A stretch of DNA of 16,584 nucleotides from Spirochaetales bacterium (lineage in GTDB: Bacteria; Spirochaetota; Spirochaetia; JABMQR01), in the NCBI GenBank assembly GCA_023139255.1, contig JAGLNY010000199.1:1-16584 (forward strand), read 5' to 3'. The number at the start of each line of letters is the position of its first letter. The first letter of the stretch is position 1. Positions 7,763 to 15,054 of the stretch are shown in pieces. The translations under genes were made by a program, and so were the position numbers. The notes beneath the pieces are model-generated. The model had not been told where the DNA came from and searched no databases. It was given only the letters and a program-made list of their open reading frames with translations.

Positions 7763-8632
7763 ATGGAAAGTAAAAAAAGATTCAGCAAAGAAGATATCAA
7801 GGCATTTGAGGCTGAAAGTAAAGTCGGGTTAGTTGCAACGGTTAACCGTGAGGGGCTTCCGCATATAACCCTAATCACTACAATTCTGGCAAAAGGCAGT
7901 GACAGGTTAACATGGGGGCAATTTTCACAAGGTCAGAGCAAAATACATGTTAAGGACAATCCGAAAACAGGATTCCTGATTATGACAATGGACAGGCAGC
8001 TCTGGCGGGGAAAGGCCAAATGGACACACTCCCGTAAAGAGGGGGAAGATTATGAAAAATTCAACAAACTCTCCATGTGGAGATATAACTCATATATGGG
8101 AATACATACCATTCATTATATGGATCTTATAGAAACAACCGTTAAACGTCCGCTTCCGCTCGGAAAGATTGTAATCTCTTCTGTATTAACAAAGATATCC
8201 GGGAAGGGAGCAGCCCTGGGAGATAGTGAACCGGGAGATACTGAAAAGGTTATGAATTCCTGGACCCTATCTCTCTTTAACCGCCTTAATTCATTGAAAT
8301 TTCTTTCCTTTATCGGTAAAGACGGATACCCCGTCATCATTCCCCTGCTCCAATGTCAGTCTGCCGGCAGTACAAGAGTTGTTTTTACTACCGGGGCTTA
8401 CAGAAGCGAACTAAACAATATTGAACCGGATAGTGTCATGGCAGTTTTCGGCATGACACTTGAGATGGAAGATGTCCTTGTGAGAGGGAAATTTGCAGGA
8501 TATAAAAGGTACAAAGGAATCAAACTGGGTATAATTGATATAGATTGGGTCTACAATTCAATGCCCCCGTTAGCAGGGCAGATTTACCCGGAAGTGGAAC
8601 TGAAAAAAGTGGGGAATTTCTCATATGGATAA
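7763..8632 (+). CDS. pyridoxamine 5'-phosphate oxidase-like flavoprotein, two split-barrel domains
   Basis: A 289-residue cytoplasmic protein. Residues about 10-140 form one FMN-binding split barrel, opening with the family pattern VGLVATVNREGLPHITLITT; residues about 170-280 contain a second, similar unit (LSFIGKDGYPVIIPLLQCQS). Such proteins bind FMN, F420 or haem, and many are reductases of unknown substrate rather than true PdxH. The start lies four bases after the activase stop, with GGGAG before it, so it is co-translated with the glycyl-radical pair. It might reduce or bind the product, or protect the oxygen-sensitive enzyme; that is inference. No biosynthetic vitamin B6 gene is nearby, which argues against PdxH. 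Confidence 0.8.
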   Translation: MESKKRFSKEDIKAFEAESKVGLVATVNREGLPHITLITTILAKGSDRLTWGQFSQGQSKIHVKDNPKTGFLIMTMDRQLWRGKAKWTHSRKEGEDYEKFNKLSMWRYNSYMGIHTIHYMDLIETTVKRPLPLGKIVISSVLTKISGKGAALGDSEPGDTEKVMNSWTLSLFNRLNSLKFLSFIGKDGYPVIIPLLQCQSAGSTRVVFTTGAYRSELNNIEPDSVMAVFGMTLEMEDVLVRGKFAGYKRYKGIKLGIIDIDWVYNSMPPLAGQIYPEVELKKVGNFSYG

Positions 8633-9782
8633 AAAAACAGGTGAGAACAATCCCAATGTCTATTTTGGGCTTACCGATCATCCCCTGGATGTAGATGCCA
8701 GTGCCTTCTTCTCGCTATTTACCATACTGCGGAAAATGCGCAGAAAAAAAGCTTCCTGTGTACTGCAGATTACGTTTAAGGAACAAATATCCAACTCATT
8801 TATCTTTGATGCCAGGGGATTTGATGTATATAAAATACGGGATTTGGACTTTGAGTTCGCTCATAATTATAAAATCACAAACAAGACGCCTTACAAAGAC
8901 CTGCTGCTGCAGATCGATATGTTAAAGGATGATTCTTACCGCCTGCGTTTAACAGGAGAAACGAGTGTCCCGGAGAATGAAACGCCAATGATTGTCGGCG
9001 ACATCCGGGATCCCCGGATAAAAGCGGGATTCACTGAGCTTGAAGAGTGTTATGTACTCACCACTGAAAAGATAACACTGGAGATTTACAAAGAGGATTT
9101 TTGTATACAGGTATACGATAAAGCAGGGAACTTGATAACGGAAACAGGGGGAAAAACAAAAAATGAATTTCCTACTACCATGGACTCACTTCCTCTCGGG
9201 TTTGCTAAGGATAAAAAGCATCCGGAAACCTACAGTGTTGAATCCTTTGTGCTCTACCCGGGAGAAAGAATCTACGGATTAGGAGAAGGGTTCGGGCCTT
9301 TGGACAAGACCGGAAAGGCTTCAGTTCCCCCAAAATGGTCTTTTGGTACGTGGATGTCAAGAATTTCCTATTTCTCCCGGAAAGAAGTGCTTGAAACAGC
9401 TGTAAAACTGCGCAAAATGAAAATCCCGTGCGATGTTATTCATATAGATACGGGATGGTTTGAAAAGGACTGGCAGTGCGACTGGGAATTTGACAAGGAA
9501 AGATTTCCCGATCCTGAGGGAATGTTCCGAAAAGCCGGGGAGATGGGATTCAGGCTGTCACTCTGGCAGGCTCCCTATGTAATGGATGAGACAAAGCTCT
9601 ATAAAGAAGCCAAAAAGAAGAAGGTTCTTGCAAAGAATCATGCGCCATTCAATTTCCAAAAAGAAACCCAGGATATCGTACGGCGGATACTGAATCTGCG
9701 CTATAAGCTGATTCCCTACATCTATTCCGAATCCCATATTGCTGCATCAGCAGGACTTCCGCTGCTTCATAGCGGGCAATAG
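8625..9782 (+). pseudogene. GH31 alpha-xylosidase/alpha-glucosidase-like gene, catalytic core deleted
   Basis: The first 344 or so residues are a good GH31 N-terminal beta-sandwich and early barrel: VLYPGERIYGLGEGFGPLDK, PPKWSFGTWMSRISYFSRK, and HIDTGWFEKDWQCDWEFD then FPDPEGM. After PFNF (residue 344, about 9656) the sequence jumps in frame to QDIVRRILNLRYKLIPYIYS, which belongs near the end of the family's barrel. The nucleophile Asp and acid/base Asp segments, a couple of hundred residues, are missing, and a stop follows at 9780. The total of 385 residues compares with about 650-800 for intact relatives. It overlaps the flavoprotein gene by eight bases, so the intact ancestor was the fourth operon gene. 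Hydrolase activity is not expected. Confidence 0.85.
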
Positions 9783-9804
9783 CGCTTCTGGCCATAGCAC
9801 CCGA

Positions 9805-9978
9805 TTACATAGAAACACACATTCTCGGTGGAAGGAAGAGTTCATGCTGCCCCTCAAGCTCAGCGCGTACCGGCTTGCAAAGGATATCAATGTCCCCGTC
9901 AGCAGGATCCAGGAAATTCTCAACAATCGCAGGAAGCTTTCAATGGACACTGCCTTGAGACTGTCACATCACTTTGCA
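9805..9978 (+). pseudogene. HigA-type antitoxin remnant (XRE helix-turn-helix)
   Basis: In the frame beginning near 9805 the translation reads LHRNTHSRWKEEFM, then KLSAYRLAKDINVPVSRIQE and ILNNRRKLSMDTALRLSHHF. This matches the HigA addiction-module antitoxin core (THPGEILxEEFM, LSxYRLAKDI, RISEIL, DTALRLxxxF). The PGE turn is missing, the start is not recognisable, and homology stops after the HHF where a GTS-EFW segment normally follows. No HigB toxin is nearby. It abuts the 3' end of the broken GH31 gene. The remaining stretch to 10067 has no recognisable content. Confidence 0.65.
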
Positions 9979-10067
9979 GCTAATATTCCGGTATCAGGTT
10001 GTACGGCCGGGGATATAAAATCAATGGGAAACTTTCATGTTTATGGATATTTTGATAGTACTGCACT

Positions 10068-11549
10068 TTATAATGTTATAATCCTGAGAATGCCTTTTTT
10101 ACTAAGGATCACTTCATAATGGAAGAGCCTGTCATTACTGCGGTCTTTCTTTTCACTCAACTCAATTATCAGGTGCAGGTGATAGACTTTCTTCCCTTCA
10201 AAAACCTTCGTTTTCCCGGAATCTATACGGTAGAATGTGTCTTCCGGGTCGTCCATCTCCTTGAACCATTTATCAAACCGGATCCTGATAATTTCATTTA
10301 TTGCCTCAAGTCGTGTATGGCTTCGTTTTAATTTCCTGGAATTAATCAGGATGTCTCGTGAATAGAATATCACATCCTCTTCGGGCAGAAGATTTCTGAA
10401 TGGGTTTGGCTTTTCAGTCCTCAGGTTCCTGATGCGGTTTGGGATATCACGCATACGGAGAAAATCAATCCGCTCTTTCGCGTTGCCTACTCTGGCTCCG
10501 GTAGCAGGATCCCTGAACCGGGTAATTTGATCTGCTAACAATTTTGGAATACCCCGCCCCAGAACATCCCGCATAACTTCCTTTATACGATCCTTGAATA
10601 CATATGCAAGAATAATTATCAATGCCCACGGAAGGGTGTTCCGGCTAAAAACTTTCTGCGCGTATAATGATGCCAGGACTGCAAAGGTCATAGCAGTAGC
10701 CGCTGCTGTACCCGCAAAAATATGTCCAATATTTTTCGGTAGACGGGACTCTTCCGTACGTATATAGAGAGCAGACTGTGACCATTTCTTCAGCATTCCG
10801 GTGCGGTATGAGACAGCTTCCCCGGCATGGCTGTCTGTTGAGGTCAAATCAGTTATGTACTGAAACTCTTTCCTGTGCTGTTCCTCCGCGGCTGCTTTCT
10901 GTTCAATTTTCTTTATTAAGTCCCCGTCCAGGGTTACCCTTTTACTGATTGTAAAAAGTCCAACAAGTGATTCTATAACTATGGAAGATAATGCTTCATC
11001 ACACCAAAGAAATGCTGTCCTGAGGCTTTCGGTTATTCGAGGTTCCAGGAAAGAAGCATGTAGAGTCCTGAATTTTCCCATAAGCGGCTCAATATTATGA
11101 AGTGTTTTACTGATTTTGTTTGTGCAAACCGTAGCAGCTGATGGTTTTTCCGATTCATTCTGCACAAGCTGTATGGTATCTTTCATCTCCCTGCGAAAAT
11201 TGTTCACCAGCGTCTGAAATTCATATACGATGCTATGTTCCGCCTCTTTGTCTACAAATGACTGCTGCAGCATATGTGAAATTCTGTAAAGCGGGCTCAG
11301 GTCACAACCCGGATCAATAATAGTATCGAGGGATAGGTTTGGGGAGGAAAAACGAGTCCTGACATTGAAATCCGCAAAGACAGCAGAGGTCCGGCTATAG
11401 GTATTCTTGCGAATATTAAGCTGCGCAGGGGAGAATAGATAGAGCTGCAATGAATATTTCTCAATTCCCGGTTCATTTACCGGTATGCTCGTTTTAAGTT
11501 CAAGACGATTTCTACTGTGTATTCTCAGGTCAGTCTCTAAGTTTCTCAT
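10068..11549 (-). CDS. uncharacterised membrane-anchored protein, 493 residues
   Basis: I do not recognise a family. Residues 1-270 are mostly hydrophilic and helix-rich with several charged stretches, with Cys82, Cys142 and Cys183 scattered. Two adjacent hydrophobic segments follow (about 275-297 and 305-318), a likely membrane hairpin, and a basic region of about 175 residues (320-493) ends the protein; it has many Arg/Lys pairs and a strand-rich end (KVYHLHLIIELSEKK). There is no signal peptide, so a large cytoplasmic N-terminal domain and a cytoplasmic tail are likely. The ATG at 11549 directly follows the TAA of the SEC-C gene with no spacer, a strong sign of translational coupling and a shared function. 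Confidence 0.8.
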   Translation of the reverse strand: MRNLETDLRIHSRNRLELKTSIPVNEPGIEKYSLQLYLFSPAQLNIRKNTYSRTSAVFADFNVRTRFSSPNLSLDTIIDPGCDLSPLYRISHMLQQSFVDKEAEHSIVYEFQTLVNNFRREMKDTIQLVQNESEKPSAATVCTNKISKTLHNIEPLMGKFRTLHASFLEPRITESLRTAFLWCDEALSSIVIESLVGLFTISKRVTLDGDLIKKIEQKAAAEEQHRKEFQYITDLTSTDSHAGEAVSYRTGMLKKWSQSALYIRTEESRLPKNIGHIFAGTAAATAMTFAVLASLYAQKVFSRNTLPWALIIILAYVFKDRIKEVMRDVLGRGIPKLLADQITRFRDPATGARVGNAKERIDFLRMRDIPNRIRNLRTEKPNPFRNLLPEEDVIFYSRDILINSRKLKRSHTRLEAINEIIRIRFDKWFKEMDDPEDTFYRIDSGKTKVFEGKKVYHLHLIIELSEKKDRSNDRLFHYEVILSKKGILRIITL

Positions 11550-12761
11550 TTATGCTATTGTATCCCCTTTTTCTACCTGCCATTTGAAGAGTTTGCTGAA
11601 TAACTTTGTTGTTTTGAATAACTCCTCCGTGACATATTCTGTTATGGTATTTTCACACTCCTTTTGTTCCACTAATCCAAGAGGAATGCAGAAATTTTCT
11701 ACAAGCAGCAAGTGATATACTATAGGAATCAGTAGTAAAGGCTTTTCGCTGTCCCATGTGGGGTCGAAATCGGGAAATGCTTTGATATAGGCATCATAGA
11801 TTGTTTCACGATCGGTAAATTTTGCAGCCAGTTTTTTCAATAGATAGAGTGAGAAAACGGCGGAGTTCTGGATTTGGGAAAACTCTTCAAACTTGAAATC
11901 TTCCCGCAGCTGATCTACCCAATCCAGGTCATACAGTAAGTATTCCAGAATATCCAGGTAGAAATCAACACGATGGTCTTCTGTCAGCAAAAACACTCCC
12001 GCTGATTTCAAACGGCTTTTTCCTGAATTTTTATTTGAGCGATCCTCAATATACATAAAATCCAGCAGAATAGTGTGTGCCAAACCTAATGCCCAGGATT
12101 TGTCTTCCCGGTCAACTTTACCAAGGTACTTATCATCAGCAAAAAAATGGGCATTAAACTTCTTTACCAGATAGGGGCGGTAATTACCTTTAGCTGTAAG
12201 CTCAAGTGTATAGCAATTTTCTTTATAGAGTGAGAGCAGGTAGTCCAGGTACTGCATGATTGGAACGGAAGCCACATCTTTGTTTGTCAGCTCCCGATTC
12301 AGCATAACAACATCCTCAATATCTTCCAGGTCTCTCTGTGATATTCTTTGCATTTGCGATGGAGAAATCCCCAGAAAATCTTCAATGCCCCTATTGTTCT
12401 GCTGGGACATATAATTATTCAGGAAAAAATCTGCCTCTTTTTTTGATGAAAACTCATGTCCATCCAGGACCTGATGAATATTGTTAATAGTGTTTGTTGC
12501 CAGGTTCGGGCGGTCAAGATGCTCCATGAAAGTCTGTGACGGATTTGTTCCACCGGGATATTGTTCTATGGATTTCTGATATTCCTGCAGTTTCTCATCA
12601 AACTCATCAAGACTGGAGACTCCGGAATTTGCTAACAAATCATTCACTATTGATTCTGCGTTCATCCCTGTTGAAGGACTGCTGTTTTCAATTTTTAGAC
12701 AGCATAGTTTGTATTTTTTTCCACTGCCGCAAGGGCACGGATCATTTCTTCCAATTTTCAT
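11550..12761 (-). CDS. SEC-C motif protein, 403 residues
   Basis: The protein opens with MKIGRNDPCPCGSGKKYKLC and a further Cys: a textbook SEC-C zinc-binding motif with Cys9, Cys11, Cys20 and Cys21, as at the C-terminus of SecA. The rest, residues 25-403, is acidic and helical and matches no domain that I recognise. ATG 12761 is preferred over the in-frame TTG at 12782 because AGAAGG lies about six bases before it and SEC-C proteins usually start exactly there. SEC-C units on otherwise unrelated bodies are common in uncharacterised proteins and are thought to bind zinc and ribosome or protein partners. It forms a two-gene unit with the following membrane protein. Confidence 0.85.
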   Translation of the reverse strand: MKIGRNDPCPCGSGKKYKLCCLKIENSSPSTGMNAESIVNDLLANSGVSSLDEFDEKLQEYQKSIEQYPGGTNPSQTFMEHLDRPNLATNTINNIHQVLDGHEFSSKKEADFFLNNYMSQQNNRGIEDFLGISPSQMQRISQRDLEDIEDVVMLNRELTNKDVASVPIMQYLDYLLSLYKENCYTLELTAKGNYRPYLVKKFNAHFFADDKYLGKVDREDKSWALGLAHTILLDFMYIEDRSNKNSGKSRLKSAGVFLLTEDHRVDFYLDILEYLLYDLDWVDQLREDFKFEEFSQIQNSAVFSLYLLKKLAAKFTDRETIYDAYIKAFPDFDPTWDSEKPLLLIPIVYHLLLVENFCIPLGLVEQKECENTITEYVTEELFKTTKLFSKLFKWQVEKGDTIA

Positions 12762-12869
12762 ATATACCTTCTTTGTTGGCAAGTATATTTTAATTAAATT
12801 ATGTAAAAAATGATAGATTCTGAACTCTTTTTATTCACATTTGCTTCTCCGGTGTCTGCAGGCACACTG

Positions 12870-12897
12870 ATTATCCTGGATTATCCTGGATTATCCG
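12870..12897. repeat. decamer tandem repeat ATTATCCTGG
   Basis: ATTATCCTGG occurs at 12870-12879 and 12880-12889 and is followed by ATTATCCGG. It precedes copy C of the dispersed repeat in the 12783-12980 gene-free interval. Confidence 0.6.
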
Positions 12898-12900
12898 GTT

Positions 12901-12917
12901 CCGGTACCAGGTTCAAG
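12901..12917. repeat. dispersed short repeat, copy C
   Basis: CCGGTACCAGGTTCAAG differs at one of 17 bases from copy B (3475-3491). It lies in the spacer between the SEC-C gene and the PadR promoter. Confidence 0.55.
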
Positions 12918-12944
12918 AACAATAACCAATCAGTAAACTTTACT

Positions 12945-12968
12945 ACTATGAGAACAACTATGAGAACA
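12945..12968. repeat. perfect 12-bp tandem duplication
   Basis: ACTATGAGAACA occurs twice in immediate succession, ending 12 bases before the -35 element of the padR-type promoter. It may be an extra protein site or a replication-slippage product. Confidence 0.6.
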
Positions 12969-12980
12969 ATAATAATTACC

Positions 12981-13009
12981 TTGACAGATAGAGTAATCTC
13001 GGATAATAT
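12981..13009 (+). promoter_or_regulatory. consensus promoter of the PadR operon
   Basis: TTGACA (12981-12986), exactly 17 bases and TAATAT (13004-13009): a near-perfect housekeeping promoter about 47 bases upstream of the PadR ATG. Confidence 0.8.
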
Positions 13010-13030
13010 TACTCTATCAGGTAGAATAAT
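12987..13030. promoter_or_regulatory. probable PadR operator: 11-bp inverted repeat plus third half-site
   Basis: GATAGAGTAAT (12987-12997) and its exact reverse complement ATTACTCTATC (13008-13018) flank a 10-base spacer and cover the -10 region. A third copy, GGTAGAATAAT (13020-13030), follows in direct orientation with two mismatches. The position would block RNA polymerase, fitting autorepression by the PadR protein encoded just downstream. Classical PadR sites are ATGT-N8-ACAT, so this would be a divergent recognition sequence. Confidence 0.65.
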
Positions 13031-13056
13031 ATCAGAATTGCTCAGAGGGGGTGTAA

Positions 13057-13386
13057 ATGATAAGCAGTGATACTATCCGCGGTCACCTTGATGCAGTTAT
13101 TTTAAAGTTAATTATTGAGAAAGATAGATATGGATATGAATTATCAAAAGAAATCAGTAAGCGGACAAACAATAATTTTGAGATTAAAGAAGCTACGTTA
13201 TATGCAGTTTTTCAACGGCTGGAAAAGAATAAATATATTGTATCCTACAGCGGTGAGATAACCCATGGACGAAAGCGGAAATACTATAAGATAACGGCCT
13301 CAGGAAAAACATATTATATGGATAAAGTACAAGAGTGGAAAGAAATAAAAGACATTATTGAAATATTTATGGAGGATATCGGATGA
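13057..13386 (+). CDS. PadR-family transcriptional regulator
   Basis: A 109-residue winged-helix repressor of the short PadR class. Landmarks are GHLDAVILKLI near the N-terminus, DRYGYELSKEISKRT, FEIKEATLYAVFQRLEKNKY (recognition helix and start of the wing) and HGRKRKYYKITASG at the wing. A C-terminal helix provides dimerisation. AGAGGGGGT just upstream of ATG 13057 is a strong ribosome binding site. Its TGA overlaps the ATG of the next gene by four bases, the usual PadR/HAAS pairing in which PadR represses its operon and a membrane partner. It probably binds the inverted repeat in its promoter; the inducing signal is unknown. Confidence 0.93.
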   Translation: MISSDTIRGHLDAVILKLIIEKDRYGYELSKEISKRTNNNFEIKEATLYAVFQRLEKNKYIVSYSGEITHGRKRKYYKITASGKTYYMDKVQEWKEIKDIIEIFMEDIG

Positions 13387-13817
13387 TTACAATAAAAGAA
13401 TATGTTGAAGGATTATTCAGGGAAGTTCCTGACAGTCAGGACAAAGAGAATATCATTCAGGAGATAATTCTGAATCTGGAAGAAAAAGTTCAGGATTTGA
13501 TGGAACAGGGTAAAACCGAAGAGGATGCAATCAATAAAAGTATTGTTGACTTTGGGGATGTTAGTGAAATCAGGAAGGACTTGTTATTGAGTGCAGATGG
13601 GTATCATGTTAAGAAAAACAAAATTAATTATACCAACAATCTCTGGTTTTCCATTTGGGGGAGTGTGTTAATTATAGGTTTATTCCTGTTTATAAATTTC
13701 TATTACACACCGAAGATAATATGGTTTGTTTATCCTGTTTTTGCATTACTTTGGTGGCCGTTAGCCATGTTTTTCATATGGTTGAACAACAGAAAGAAGG
13801 GTAATCATGAAAAATAA
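13383..13817 (+). CDS. HAAS (permease-prefix) domain protein with one two-helix membrane unit
   Basis: A 144-residue protein in two parts. Residues 1-70 are a helical HAAS-type domain (VEGLFREVPDSQDKENIIQE, then EDAINKSIVDFGDVSEIRKD), the module that habitually partners with PadR regulators. Residues 86-136 form one two-helix membrane hairpin ending TPKIIWFVYPVFALLWWPLA. This hairpin is the same unit that is repeated seven times in the next protein, which suggests a common origin and membrane pairing between the two. It resembles the Pfam 2TM domain, with its LWFIWP-like turn. The gene overlaps the PadR gene by four bases and the next gene by eleven, so all three are translationally coupled. 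Confidence 0.85.
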   Translation: MITIKEYVEGLFREVPDSQDKENIIQEIILNLEEKVQDLMEQGKTEEDAINKSIVDFGDVSEIRKDLLLSADGYHVKKNKINYTNNLWFSIWGSVLIIGLFLFINFYYTPKIIWFVYPVFALLWWPLAMFFIWLNNRKKGNHEK

Positions 13818-14940
13818 TTCATTTGTTTTTGGATCTATAAGTTCTCTATTAATCATCACATTTTTATTCATAACAAACTATAGAACTTCCTGGGGTCATC
13901 CATGGTTTATTTACCCGACCTTTGCGGTAATCTGGTGGCCGCTAAGCACCTATTTTGCAGGTAATAAAAATTTCAAAATGTTTTCCATCTCCGGCTGCAC
14001 CCTCATATCAGTGTTCTTTATACTTGTAAATATAATAACCAGCCCTGGATATTTATGGTACATTTATCCGATATTTGCCGCATTATGGTGGCCTCTTAGT
14101 ATGATACTATGCGGCGCTAAACGGTATAAACTCTATTCTATTGTAATGAGTATGCTTACGATTGTTTTCTTTTCCATTGTCAACCTGATATCATCGCCAA
14201 ATACTTTATGGTTTATTTATCCATCTCTTGCAGTTGTTCTTTGGCCGTTATCCATGTATTTTGCTAAAGAGAAGTATATAAAACTATATTCCATAATCAT
14301 CAGCCTGGTATTTGCGGCATTTCTGATTCTGATTAACTATATTTACACACCAAATGAAATATGGTGGACATACACAGTGTTTTACCTTATCTGGTGGCCA
14401 ATTGTTATGCTGCTGGGTAGCAAAGCGAAAACAACGACCTTTGCTATTATAGCTGCTTTGGCTATCATCGCTTATTACATTGCACAGTACCTGATTCATA
14501 CGCCCGGAGAGCATCCGTGGTATCTATACATTATCCTGCCGATTTTATTGTGGCCTTATTCCACATATTTCAAAAAAGTACTGCATACCAAAATATTTTT
14601 ATTGGTCAGCATGTTTTTGTTTGTACTCTACTACAGCATATTGAATTTTGTATTGTTCCCCGGTTACCCGTGGGTCATATATTTGATTTATGCGGTATCA
14701 TGGGCAGTGATGGGGATGTATTTTGCCAGCAGAAAGAGGTTCTTTGCATTCTCGGTTTGCGCCTCTTTGGTAACGATTATATTTTTCATATTTGTTAATT
14801 ATTTGAGTACACCAAATCACATTTGGGCGGTGTATCCGTCATTTGCCATAGTCTGGTGGCCGCTGAGCTATTACTTTTTTAAAGTTATTGCATCACCAGC
14901 TATGCCTTCGGTGTCAGACACTGGAACACACGATTCCTGA
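13807..14940 (+). CDS. integral membrane protein of seven tandem two-helix repeats
   Basis: A 377-residue protein composed almost wholly of a unit of about 51 residues: a hydrophobic helix, Asn, a T/S-P turn, then W-x-Y-P-x-F-A-x-x-W-W-P-L-S-x-Y-F and a basic loop. The conserved WWP proline falls at residues 45, 96, 147, 198, 250 and 352, and the sixth unit (about 299-303) has lost it (SWAVMG). This predicts 14 transmembrane segments with positive residues in the loops after each unit. Units 1, 2, 3 and 7 are closest to the consensus; 4-6 are more diverged. I know of no named family with this build; each unit resembles a 2TM domain. Transport, sensing or a structural role are all open. Confidence 0.85.
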   Translation: MKNNSFVFGSISSLLIITFLFITNYRTSWGHPWFIYPTFAVIWWPLSTYFAGNKNFKMFSISGCTLISVFFILVNIITSPGYLWYIYPIFAALWWPLSMILCGAKRYKLYSIVMSMLTIVFFSIVNLISSPNTLWFIYPSLAVVLWPLSMYFAKEKYIKLYSIIISLVFAAFLILINYIYTPNEIWWTYTVFYLIWWPIVMLLGSKAKTTTFAIIAALAIIAYYIAQYLIHTPGEHPWYLYIILPILLWPYSTYFKKVLHTKIFLLVSMFLFVLYYSILNFVLFPGYPWVIYLIYAVSWAVMGMYFASRKRFFAFSVCASLVTIIFFIFVNYLSTPNHIWAVYPSFAIVWWPLSYYFFKVIASPAMPSVSDTGTHDS

Positions 14941-14989
14941 TGGCGGTGGTTTAAGAAATTCATGGTTTTCAATCGCTTCTGAAATCTTG

Positions 14990-14998
14990 TGTTATACT
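14990..14998 (+). promoter_or_regulatory. possible extended -10 promoter of the radical-SAM gene
   Basis: TGTTATACT (14990-14998) is an extended -10 (TG-N-TATACT). The -35 region is weak. It lies 57 bases before ATG 15055. Confidence 0.35.
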
Positions 14999-15054
14999 TT
15001 ATTATTCATTAACTTGATAGTTAGTCAAAAAGAAAATAGGATAAGGTGGCTCGT

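Noticed and set aside
8625..9782. Functional GH31 sulfoquinovosidase paired with a sulfite-lyase-type glycyl-radical enzyme
   Set aside because: The catalytic core is deleted, and the remaining motifs look like alpha-xylosidase-type GH31; no sulfonate genes are present.
12870..12968. CRISPR-like array from the clustered short repeats
   Set aside because: The units are 10-12 bp tandem copies without unique spacers of regular length, and no cas gene is present.
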